Shown here one piece after another: positions 33,604-41,642 of a stretch of DNA of 64,000 nt; position 1 is the stretch's first letter, and each line of letters begins with the position of its first letter. The translations under genes were made by a program, and so were the position numbers. Below the pieces are notes generated by a model. It searched no databases. It had not been told where the DNA came from and worked only from the letters and a program-made list of their open reading frames with translations. This DNA comes from Acinetobacter pullicarnis (GTDB taxonomy: Bacteria; Pseudomonadota; Gammaproteobacteria; Pseudomonadales; Moraxellaceae), in contig NZ_VCMZ01000001.1 of NCBI RefSeq assembly GCF_006352475.1, positions 3,348,001 through 3,412,000 of the forward strand, given 5' to 3'.

Positions 33604-33613
33604 ATCATCAAGT

Positions 33614-33690
33614 TGGTGCGCTCAGAGAGATTCGAACTCCCGACCCCTTAGTTCGTAGCCAAGTGCTCTATCCAGCTGAGCTATGAGCGC
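33614..33690 (-). tRNA. tRNA-Arg (anticodon ACG), copy 2
   Basis: The 77-base cloverleaf with encoded CCA is identical in sequence to the copy at 27804-27880. It is the last gene of a leftward cluster tRNA-Ser, tRNA-Arg, tRNA-Arg. Confidence 0.97.
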
Positions 33691-33734
33691 GATACTTGTG
33701 TGTCATATTGACGATTCGTTATGTTTCTATAAAT

Positions 33735-33811
33735 TGGTGCGCTCAGAGAGATTCGAACTCCCGACCCCTTAGTTCGTAGCCAAGTGCTCTATCCAGCTGA
33801 GCTATGAGCGC
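33735..33811 (-). tRNA. tRNA-Arg (anticodon ACG), copy 3
   Basis: This is the same 77-base tRNA-Arg, 44 bp upstream of copy 2. Its flanks differ from those of the other two copies, so only copies 1 and 2 share the longer repeat. Confidence 0.97.
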
Positions 33812-33825
33812 ATCGTATAAAAACG

Positions 33826-33915
33826 TGGCGGTGAGAGAGGGATTCGAACCCTCGATACAGTTACCCGTATGCGTCCTTAGCAGGGACGTGGTTTCAGCCA
33901 CTCACCCATCTCACC
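33826..33915 (-). tRNA. tRNA-Ser (anticodon GCT)
   Basis: The minus strand gives a 90-base class II tRNA: acceptor GGTGAGA / TCTCACC, anticodon loop CTGCTAA (anticodon GCT, reading AGC/AGU), a long variable arm (ATACGGGTAACTGTAT) and encoded GCCA. It lies 14 bp upstream of tRNA-Arg copy 3. Confidence 0.97.
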
Positions 33916-34177
33916 GAACGAGCCGCCATAATACAAACTAAAGTCCGACTTCACAAGTCATCTATCTAAAAAAAACCAGTTTTCTTGCTCGATTACATAC
34001 TTTTTATACGATTTTCATTTTTTCGTTGTTTTTTTATGCTAAATCAGACTGGAAAATTCACCCACTTTTAAAAACGCGCTGTAAACTTGATTAAAAATAC
34101 AATATTGCAATCATTTACGTGCAGTATATCGCTGCATGACTTATGCTAAAGCCATCTGCTTACAAGAAACAAAAGCC

Positions 34178-37081
34178 ATGATGAAAACTTGGGATGATCC
34201 AGAAGCGAAAGCCGAAGCTCAACGTTACGACAATCCAATTCCCAGTCGTACACTTATTTCAGAAACCATTGAGCAAAAAAAACAAGCACAGTCTCATGCA
34301 GACTTAGTTGAACATTTTCAAATTGCTGATCAAAGAAGTATTGATGCACTGAGTCATCGTTTAAGCGCCATGGTGCGTGATGGTCAGCTCATGAAAGATG
34401 GTTTTAAATTTCAATTGATGGTCGATCAACCGATTCATGATGCAACGGTTTATATCAACAATAAAGGTCTTGGTTCTGCCTCAATCACTGGTCAGGAAGA
34501 TTTACTGTTGCCTGAACGTGAATTACGCCAAGTCTTTCAAGGTGACCGCATTAAAGTGCAACAAACTTCTGTCGACCGTAAAGGCAAAGGTTGGGGCTAT
34601 GTCACTGAAATTACGCAACGTCGTATAAAAGAAATTATTGGGAAATTGTCTGTTTTTGAGGGTGAATACTTTATTCAACCAGCAGCACCCAACGCACACC
34701 AACCGATTACCCTTGAAAAAGAGTTAATCGAACATGCGCAAGTCAAAGTCGGTGACTCTTTACGTGTTGCAATTGATGACTATCCTACCCGCGATGAATT
34801 TGCGACGGGTCATATTGTGCAATCGATGGCAGACAAAGCCGACACTGAAATTATTATTCCGCAAACCATCTTAGAATTTGGTCTGCCGTTTGAATTTCCA
34901 GAAGAAGTGGTACAAGAGGCTGAAAACTTTAAAGAGCCAACGGCCCAAGACCGCGCTGGACGTATCGATTTAAGAGATCTTGCCTTGGTCACCATTGATG
35001 GTGAAGATGCACGTGACTTTGATGATGCCGTCTATGCCGAAAAACGTCCAGGTGGCGGCTACCGCGTGGTGGTTGCGATTGCCGATGTCAGTCACTATGT
35101 TCGCCTAGGCAAACCATTAGATGACGAAGCACAGGAACGTGGTACTTCAGTTTACTTCCCGCACTTTGTGTTGCCGATGTTGCCTGAAGCACTCTCCAAT
35201 GGTCTTTGCTCACTCAATCCGGGGGTTGACCGTCTGTGCATGGTCTGCGATTTAAATCTATCGCGTGCTGGTCGTGTGACCAGTTATGAGTTCTATCCTT
35301 CCGTCATGCATTCCAAAGCCCGTCTGACCTATGACCAAGTGGCGGAATACTTTGCGGGTGATACTGCGGCAATACCAGACAACCGTGACGTGACCAAATC
35401 ACTGAATACCTTGTTCCAGTTGTATCAAGTACTCAAAGATTTACGTCAAAAACGTCATGCGATGGAATTCGAAACCGTCGAAACCTATATGACCTTTGAC
35501 GAACTCGGTGGAATTGATCAAATTTTACCGCGCCATCGTAATGAAGCACATAAACTGATTGAAGAATGCATGTTGCTCGCCAACGTGGCTGCTGCGGAAT
35601 ATTCACTTAAAAATGAAATTCCAATGTTGTACCGCGTGCATGAGCCACCAGAGTTTTCACGTATTCAAAAAGTCCGTGATTTCGTCAAATTACTGGGCTT
35701 AAAATTCCCAGAACAGCCGACTCAAGCCGACTACCAAGCCGTGATTGAAGCGACCAAAGATCGTATTGATGCACCAAGCATTCATGCGGTGCTGTTACGT
35801 TCGATGATGCAAGCTTATTACGGCGCAAAAAATGCGGGCCATTTCGGTTTGGCTTATGAAGGCTACACCCACTTCACCTCGCCAATTCGTCGTTATCCAG
35901 ATTTACTATTACACCGTGCAATCAAAACCCATCTTGCCAAAAAAACACCGGTATTGTCTGGTGCCGCACTGGATGATGCTGGTCAACATTTCTCTGCAAC
36001 TGAACGTCGTGCAGATGAAGCTTCACGCTCTGTGACCACATGGCTGAAATGTCATTATATGAAACAGCATTTGGGCGAAGAGTTTGTCGGTATCGTTTCT
36101 GCTGTGGCCGAATTTGGTTTATTCGTTACACTCAAAGACTTGTATGTCGATGGCATGATTCATATCAGCCAATTGGGTGATGACTACTTTGTCTTCGATC
36201 AAGCCAGTCAAACCTTAGTTGGACAAAATCGCGGCCAAGTCTTTGGTCTAGGTGATGAAGTCAAAATTAAAGTCGCGGGTGTCAATCTCGAAGAACGTAA
36301 AATCGACTTTGAGCTGTTACAACAACTGTCGCATGCTGGTCGTGTGATTCGCAGTCGTGCTCCACGCACTGCGAAAACACCAGCGAAAGAACAAGTGTTC
36401 GCGCAAGATCCAGCCAAGCCTACTACAAAGCCTTCGAATAGAAGACCTGCCAATGGCAAAGCGCCTGCCGCGAAAAGACCGACCACTGCTCGACCGACTA
36501 CCGATCAAGCAACCACGGATCGTTCGACTGCGCCAAGACCTGCCAATGCTAAAGCGCCTGCCGCAAAAAGACCGAACACTGCTCGACCTGCTACCGATCA
36601 AGCGAATACGGATCGTTCGAATACGCCAAAACCTGCAAATGCTAAAGCACCTGTCGCCAAAAAACCGACAACTGCTCACCCAGCTGCAGATCAAGCGACT
36701 ACAGATCATTCGAATACGCCAAAACCGGCAACAGCGAAAGCTCGTCCACCGCGTAATCGCAATACGGCCGCTAAGCCAAATACGCCAAGACTAGCTGCAA
36801 CACAAGCTGCGCCAGTCGCAGCCGTTGCAAAGCCGGTTGAAGCAGAAGCCGTTGTTGCTAAAGCAGTGGTAGTGACTGAGCCAGTCCAACAAACTGAGCA
36901 ACGCACTGATTTGAGCAAGAAAAAGTCCAAAGTCAAAAATGGCAATGACCGTAAAAAGTCAGCCAATGGCGACTCATCCAAATCTGCGAGCAAAGCCAAG
37001 ATCAAAGATAAGGACAAGGTCAAAAAGAAAAAGGACAAGGCTAAAAAGAAAAAAGACAACGCCAAGTCTCGCAGTGAATAA
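34178..37081 (+). CDS. rnr: Ribonuclease R with repetitive basic C-terminal tail
   Basis: RNase R is a processive 3'-5' exoribonuclease that degrades structured RNA and acts in tmRNA quality control. The product (about 967 residues) has a winged-helix/cold-shock N-terminal region, the RNB centre DGEDARDFDDAVYAE near residue 275, YTHFTSPIRRYPDLLLHRAI and an S1 domain from about residue 634 (GIVSAVAEFGLFVTL). From residue ~707 a 260-residue tail contains three 31-residue repeats and ends in Lys/Asp-rich KKKKDKAKKKKD. The family is usually near 800 residues, so the tail is unusually long. Start ATG 34178 or 34181 is preferred over 34136 by similarity of the opening. Confidence 0.95.
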   Translation: MMKTWDDPEAKAEAQRYDNPIPSRTLISETIEQKKQAQSHADLVEHFQIADQRSIDALSHRLSAMVRDGQLMKDGFKFQLMVDQPIHDATVYINNKGLGSASITGQEDLLLPERELRQVFQGDRIKVQQTSVDRKGKGWGYVTEITQRRIKEIIGKLSVFEGEYFIQPAAPNAHQPITLEKELIEHAQVKVGDSLRVAIDDYPTRDEFATGHIVQSMADKADTEIIIPQTILEFGLPFEFPEEVVQEAENFKEPTAQDRAGRIDLRDLALVTIDGEDARDFDDAVYAEKRPGGGYRVVVAIADVSHYVRLGKPLDDEAQERGTSVYFPHFVLPMLPEALSNGLCSLNPGVDRLCMVCDLNLSRAGRVTSYEFYPSVMHSKARLTYDQVAEYFAGDTAAIPDNRDVTKSLNTLFQLYQVLKDLRQKRHAMEFETVETYMTFDELGGIDQILPRHRNEAHKLIEECMLLANVAAAEYSLKNEIPMLYRVHEPPEFSRIQKVRDFVKLLGLKFPEQPTQADYQAVIEATKDRIDAPSIHAVLLRSMMQAYYGAKNAGHFGLAYEGYTHFTSPIRRYPDLLLHRAIKTHLAKKTPVLSGAALDDAGQHFSATERRADEASRSVTTWLKCHYMKQHLGEEFVGIVSAVAEFGLFVTLKDLYVDGMIHISQLGDDYFVFDQASQTLVGQNRGQVFGLGDEVKIKVAGVNLEERKIDFELLQQLSHAGRVIRSRAPRTAKTPAKEQVFAQDPAKPTTKPSNRRPANGKAPAAKRPTTARPTTDQATTDRSTAPRPANAKAPAAKRPNTARPATDQANTDRSNTPKPANAKAPVAKKPTTAHPAADQATTDHSNTPKPATAKARPPRNRNTAAKPNTPRLAATQAAPVAAVAKPVEAEAVVAKAVVVTEPVQQTEQRTDLSKKKSKVKNGNDRKKSANGDSSKSASKAKIKDKDKVKKKKDKAKKKKDNAKSRSE
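36443..36721 (+). repeat. Three 93-bp tandem repeats in the rnr tail
   Basis: Units begin at 36443, 36536 and 36629, with a partial fourth at 36722. Each encodes 31 residues of the type RPANAKAPAAKRPNTARPAT plus DQANTDRSNTP. The period is a multiple of three, so copy-number change keeps the frame. Confidence 0.93.
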
Positions 37082-37090
37082 AGCACCAAC

Positions 37091-37119
37091 ATCCTCAGTG
37101 GCTTAATGCCGCTGAGGAT
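37091..37119 (+). terminator. Probable terminator of rnr
   Basis: Twelve-base arms ATCCTCAGTGGC / GCCGCTGAGGAT (one G-U pair) with loop TTAAT begin 10 bp after the rnr stop. A T-rich but interrupted tract follows. The rest of the 300-bp gap up to prlC shows no gene. Confidence 0.7.
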
Positions 37120-37382
37120 ACCGTTCGTTCTTTCTGCTTCTTTACTTATATAACAATGAAAACCAACAGCGCATAAATACATGCAAATTTGACATGCCTT
37201 CGGTTGCAGTGCTGCAAGCCACAAATCCCCTCACGCCCTTGAATACCATTAAAAAAGCAATCAAATTGAATAAATCACCCGTTTAACTCATCAGAGAAAA
37301 GCGAATTTTCCCAATGAGACCTTGATTTCCCTCAGTTCAAGCCCACATCTACACATAACCGATAACGAAATGGCGCCCAACA

Positions 37383-39422
37383 ATGACATTACAACAAGCA
37401 ACTTTACCCGTTCCCCACTTTGATCAGTTACCACTTGCCGATCTGAAACAACAAATACAACAGGCACTCGAACAAGGCCAACAGTTTTTAGACCAGCTCA
37501 CTGAAGTCCCAGCACAGTTGCAGCAACAGCTTGACGTTTTAGCCAAAGTCGATCAGCTTGAAAATAATTTAAGCGAGTCTTGGGGGATTCTTTCCCATCT
37601 CAATGCCGTGATGAACAACCCAGAAACCCGTGAACTTTATCAGGAAGTTTTACCGGCCCTGAGCGAATACTACACTGGGCTTGGTCAACATACTGTGCTG
37701 TATCAGACCTATCAACAATTGCATGATCATGCTGAATTTGCACAGTTAAGCGCAGCACAGCAAAGTGTGATTAAACTGGCTTTACGTGACTTTAAACTTT
37801 CTGGTGTGGCACTTACTGGTGATGCAAAAACCCGTTATGCCGAAATTTCAGCGCGTCTTTCGCAGCTGTCATCTGAATTTTCCAATCATGTTTTAGATGC
37901 AACGCAAGCCTTCTTCCTGCCGTTGACTGAACAGCAACTGCAAGGTTTGCCGCAAAGCAGCATTGAATTGCTCAAGCAATACGGACAACAACGTGAGCTT
38001 GATCAAGCCGTTGCGACTTTAGATATTCCGTCTTATTTGGCAATCATGACCTATGCCGATGACCGTGCGCTACGCGAGCAACTCTATCAGGCTTACACCA
38101 CCCGCGCATCAGATCAATCGAGCCATCCTGAATTTAACAACAGCGAGATCATGCAAGAAACCTTGGCGTTGCGTCAGGAAATGGCGGTATTGCTTGGTTT
38201 TGAGAGTTATGCGGCCTATTCATTGGCCAGTAAAATGGCACCCGATGTCTCCACCGTGCAAAAATTCTTAGTCGAATTGGCTGAACATTCACGTGCACCT
38301 GCAGAGCAAGAAATTGCTGAGTTACAGCACATCGCAGCACAAGATGGCGTGACTGAACTAAAACCGTGGGACAGCACCTATTATTCTGAAAAGCTTAAAC
38401 AACAACGCTTTAGCCTATCCCAAGAAGACCTCAAACCGTACTTCCCCGCACCACGTGTGATTCAAGGGTTGTTTGCTGTGGTCAACCGTTTATACGGTAT
38501 TCAAGTGGTTGAACGTGCTGCACCACTGTGGCATCCCGATGTACGTTATTTTGAAATTGAAGATCAAGGCCAAGTGCTTGGTGGTTTCTACTTCGACCTG
38601 TATGCGCGCAGTGGCAAACGTGGTGGCGCTTGGATGAGCGGCTTCCGTTCACGCATGCAAACCAGTGAGGGCTTACAGAAACCAATCTGCTATATGGTTG
38701 GCAATTTTACCCCACCTGTTGCACCGCAACCGGCGTTACTCAGCCACGATGAAGTAATCACGTTGTTCCATGAATTTGGTCATGGCTTGCATCACCTACT
38801 CACCGAAGTGGATCAAATTTCAGTGGCAGGTACGCACGGCGTAGCATGGGATGCGGTTGAATTACCAAGTCAATTTATGGAATTCTGGACGTGGGACAAA
38901 GACAGCTTAGACAGCTTAAGTGAGCATATCGACAGCAAACAACAGTTACCGCAAAACTTGTTAACCGCTTTACTGGATGCACGTTTCTTCCAATCGGGCA
39001 TGCAAAGTCTGCGTCAAATTGAATTTGCTTTATTTGACCTGAATATTCATGCGGCAAATCCAGCCCTGAATAGTGCGCAAATTCAAAGCACCCTTGATGA
39101 TATCCGTGATAAATATGCGGTGTTGCCAACCACGGCCAGTAATCGCTTCCAAAACAGCTTTAGCCATATCTTTGCAGGCGGTTATGCAGCGGGTTATTAC
39201 TCTTATAAATGGGCAGAAGTATTGGCCAGTGATGCATTTGATCGCTTTGAACAAGAAGGGATTTTTAACACTGAAACCGGCAAAGAATTCCGTAAAGCAG
39301 TGCTTGCTGTCGGGGGTAAAGACAGTGCTTTAACTGCTTTTGTGAATTTCCGTGGTCGTGAGCCGAAAATTGATGCGTTGTTGCGTCATCAAGGTTGGAC
39401 GAATGGCGCAAAAAGCGCTTAA
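37383..39422 (+). CDS. prlC: Oligopeptidase A (M3 family zinc metallopeptidase)
   Basis: PrlC degrades short peptides in the cytoplasm, including cleaved signal peptides. The 679-residue product has the M3 zinc site HEFGHGLHHLL with the downstream Glu in WDAVELPSQFMEFW. Supporting blocks are VLGGFYFDLYARSGKRGGAWM and the C-terminal FAGGYAAGYYSYKWAEVLASDAF. Length fits E. coli OpdA (680). It is followed 35 bp later by a yheV-like gene, the same pairing as in many gammaproteobacteria. Confidence 0.96.
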   Translation: MTLQQATLPVPHFDQLPLADLKQQIQQALEQGQQFLDQLTEVPAQLQQQLDVLAKVDQLENNLSESWGILSHLNAVMNNPETRELYQEVLPALSEYYTGLGQHTVLYQTYQQLHDHAEFAQLSAAQQSVIKLALRDFKLSGVALTGDAKTRYAEISARLSQLSSEFSNHVLDATQAFFLPLTEQQLQGLPQSSIELLKQYGQQRELDQAVATLDIPSYLAIMTYADDRALREQLYQAYTTRASDQSSHPEFNNSEIMQETLALRQEMAVLLGFESYAAYSLASKMAPDVSTVQKFLVELAEHSRAPAEQEIAELQHIAAQDGVTELKPWDSTYYSEKLKQQRFSLSQEDLKPYFPAPRVIQGLFAVVNRLYGIQVVERAAPLWHPDVRYFEIEDQGQVLGGFYFDLYARSGKRGGAWMSGFRSRMQTSEGLQKPICYMVGNFTPPVAPQPALLSHDEVITLFHEFGHGLHHLLTEVDQISVAGTHGVAWDAVELPSQFMEFWTWDKDSLDSLSEHIDSKQQLPQNLLTALLDARFFQSGMQSLRQIEFALFDLNIHAANPALNSAQIQSTLDDIRDKYAVLPTTASNRFQNSFSHIFAGGYAAGYYSYKWAEVLASDAFDRFEQEGIFNTETGKEFRKAVLAVGGKDSALTAFVNFRGREPKIDALLRHQGWTNGAKSA

Positions 39423-39457
39423 ACTACAGGCCTTCTATCAATTTAATGGGTGAGCTT

Positions 39458-39667
39458 ATGCAGATCAAACGTCGTTTCATTGCCGGGGCCAAATGCCCAA
39501 AATGCGAAGCAATGGATCGTGTGGTCATGCTCACCACGGGCGATGCAGAATGGATTGAATGCGTTGAATGTGACTATTCTGAAAATCGCCCGACTTATCT
39601 CGATATCCCGCCTGAACCTGCCGATGAAATTGGCGTGGTGCAGTTTAAACCGCGTCCGCAAAAATAA
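39458..39667 (+). CDS. yheV: YheV-family zinc-ribbon protein
   Basis: The 69-residue product starts MQIKRRFIAGAKCPKCEAMD and carries two CxxC pairs (CPKC and CVEC) that should bind zinc, as in YheV. Function is unknown. The ATG at 39458 aligns with the family start and has GGGTGAG just upstream; ATG 39446 is an alternative. It is probably co-transcribed with prlC. Confidence 0.88.
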   Translation: MQIKRRFIAGAKCPKCEAMDRVVMLTTGDAEWIECVECDYSENRPTYLDIPPEPADEIGVVQFKPRPQK

Positions 39668-39678
39668 AGCGACACAGC

Positions 39679-40593
39679 TTATTCAACACCCTGTTTTACC
39701 GACCGATCTGCAAAGATCGGTTTTTGTATTAACTGCGCCATCACAATGCCAATCAAAGTTAAACCACCGCCAATAATATGGAACTGCTGCAAATGCTCAC
39801 CCAACATCGCCACAGCAATTAAGGCAGTAAATAGCGGCAATAAATTCATAAAGATACTGTTTTTATTCGGTCCCAAATGGCGTACGCCTTCAATCCATAA
39901 ATAAGACAACAATACCGACGAGAAAATACCGGCATAGACAATCAAAGGAATGGTCTGTTGATTCAATTGCATATCTTCTGCTGGTAAAAAGATAAAAAAC
40001 GGCAATACATAGATAATTGCAAAACAAGATTGTATAAAATTAGACTGCCACGCAGGAATCGGCATTTTCCATTTTTTTAACAACACCCCATACAGCGCAA
40101 AACCACAGGCTGCAATCAACATCAAGCCATCACCCAAATGGATACCAGCAGCGAAAACCTGAGTCACCTGCCCTTGACCAAGCAAATAAACAATCCCATA
40201 AAATGATATTGCACCACCAAACAACATGCCGTAACGCAGCCGATCTTTTAAAATTACGCTACTCAAAATCATGGTCAACAATGGAATCAAGGTTGTCACA
40301 ATCGCCATATTGGTCGCAGTAGTGGTCGCTGCCGCCTGATAAGATAAAAATTGAAATAATGAAACCGAAAGAAAGCCACCCAAGGCTAAATGCTTCCAAT
40401 ACAAGCGAATAACCTGTCGATTTTTCCACACCGGGATGAAGATAAAAACACTCATAATTGCCAGTGCCAAAACCAAACGATAGAAGGTAATCGCAATTGG
40501 TGAAATCGCATGGCTGGCCATTTTCGAGACCACCACATTACCGGCCCAAAATAAAATCGCCAATAAGGGATAAATAGATGCTTTCTGAAACAT
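39679..40593 (-). CDS. EamA-family (DMT) transporter
   Basis: The 304-residue product has ten membrane helices in two EamA repeats (YPLLAILFWAGNVVVSKMA at the start, GIFSSVLLSYLWIEGVRHLG and AVAMLGEHLQQFHIIGGGLTLIGIV later). It probably exports a metabolite or amino acid. The start ATG at 40593 is preferred to a TTG at 40605. It is divergent from an AraC-type regulator, a common pairing for DMT exporters, and its 3' end contains the terminator of the convergent prlC-yheV unit. Confidence 0.88.
   Translation of the reverse strand: MFQKASIYPLLAILFWAGNVVVSKMASHAISPIAITFYRLVLALAIMSVFIFIPVWKNRQVIRLYWKHLALGGFLSVSLFQFLSYQAAATTTATNMAIVTTLIPLLTMILSSVILKDRLRYGMLFGGAISFYGIVYLLGQGQVTQVFAAGIHLGDGLMLIAACGFALYGVLLKKWKMPIPAWQSNFIQSCFAIIYVLPFFIFLPAEDMQLNQQTIPLIVYAGIFSSVLLSYLWIEGVRHLGPNKNSIFMNLLPLFTALIAVAMLGEHLQQFHIIGGGLTLIGIVMAQLIQKPIFADRSVKQGVE
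39702..39725 (+). terminator. Terminator of prlC-yheV, inside the convergent gene
   Basis: The perfect stem ACCGATCT / AGATCGGT with a GCAA loop and five T residues lies 35 bp after yheV. It falls within the last codons of the leftward EamA gene. Confidence 0.88.
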
Positions 40594-40719
40594 GATAAAA
40601 CTCAAGACAATGTGTGCTGGTTCATGCTAAAAAATAAACACACTTGTTTTACGCGACATAAAGACAGAAACTATCGAGAAATAGACAGATGATGCTTTTT
40701 AAGTGTTTTGAGGTAAGCA

Positions 40720-41502
40720 ATGGGCACCGACTTTAATCACGGCTATTTAGATTATCCAATTTTTGCCTTCTCACAAAACTATGCGCATGGTCACATTGAA
40801 GCATGGCACAGCCATGAACGTATTCAACTGATTCATACCCTTTCAGGGGTGATTCGGATTCAAACTGAAGAAGGCATTTGGATTAGCCCACCAGGTCGTG
40901 GACTCTGGATTCCAGCAGGAAAACCACATGCCTTACTGATCCATGGTCAGGTGAAAGCACGTGGGGTATTTATCGATACTTATAGCCGTGCTGATCTGGC
41001 CAATGAATGTTTGGTGGTGAGTATTTCCCCATTACTGCGTGAGCTAATGAGTGCCGCACTACAGATTCAAACTGAAATACAACCACATAGCCGAGATGAG
41101 CGTTTATTAGAACTGATTTTAGATGAAGTCCGTCTACTGCCGAGTTTGGCATTTAACTTACCCGAACCGAAAACACCCGCTTTGGTACAACTCTGCCAAC
41201 AAATCCGTGAAAACCTAAGTGAAACTTGGCCACTGGAACAAGCGGCAGATCAACTACATATGAGCAGTAAGACTTTGGCGCGCTATTTCCAAAAAGAAAC
41301 CGCAATGAATTTCGCACAATGGATTCGCCAAGCCAAATTGATGCAAGCCATGACCGATTTGGCCCTGCATAAATCAATTCTAACCATTGCACTGGACTTA
41401 GGCTATGACAGTCCCAGTGCCTTTAGTGCCATGTTTAAGCGCGAAACAGCCATGACACCCAGTGAATATATTGCTCAATTTGAAGTGAACTCAATAGACT
41501 AA
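40720..41502 (+). CDS. AraC-family regulator (NimR-like)
   Basis: The 260-residue product has an N-terminal cupin (HIEAWHSHERIQLIHTLSGVIRI, WIPAGKPHAL). A C-terminal AraC DNA-binding domain with two helix-turn-helix units follows (LEQAADQLHMSSKTLARYFQKETAMNF; ILTIALDLGYDSPSAFSAMFKRETAMTPSEY). Layout and length resemble NimR/YeaM, which controls a divergent efflux pump gene. Control of the EamA gene from the shared 126-bp gap is inferred. Confidence 0.9.
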   Translation: MGTDFNHGYLDYPIFAFSQNYAHGHIEAWHSHERIQLIHTLSGVIRIQTEEGIWISPPGRGLWIPAGKPHALLIHGQVKARGVFIDTYSRADLANECLVVSISPLLRELMSAALQIQTEIQPHSRDERLLELILDEVRLLPSLAFNLPEPKTPALVQLCQQIRENLSETWPLEQAADQLHMSSKTLARYFQKETAMNFAQWIRQAKLMQAMTDLALHKSILTIALDLGYDSPSAFSAMFKRETAMTPSEYIAQFEVNSID

Positions 41503-41642
41503 GAGGCACGTCAGCTGAGTTTTCTCTCACACCTCCCCCCCCTGTTGATTGTCCTTTTCGCAATAGCAATTGTCAGCTATGCGTGAGCAGTTCGCCCGAA
41601 AAATCCCAATAATCAACGCAAGCAACCCTATTGGAGAGGATC

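Larger units (their letters stand above)
33573..33699. repeat. 127-bp direct repeat, copy 2 (tRNA-Arg and terminator)
   Basis: This is the second copy of the block at 27763-27889, with two base differences and the same orientation. The identity stops one base after GATACTTGT on the right and at AGGCAC on the left. Confidence 0.95.

Noticed and set aside
27763..33699. Calling the tRNA-bracketed block an integrative element
   Set aside because: No integrase or mobility gene is present and the repeats include a whole functional tRNA with its terminator, so recombination or duplication is equally possible.
36317..37224. Long minus-strand frames opposite the rnr tail
   Set aside because: They are mirror products of the repetitive rnr coding sequence (Arg/Ser or Phe/Leu runs) without ribosome sites.
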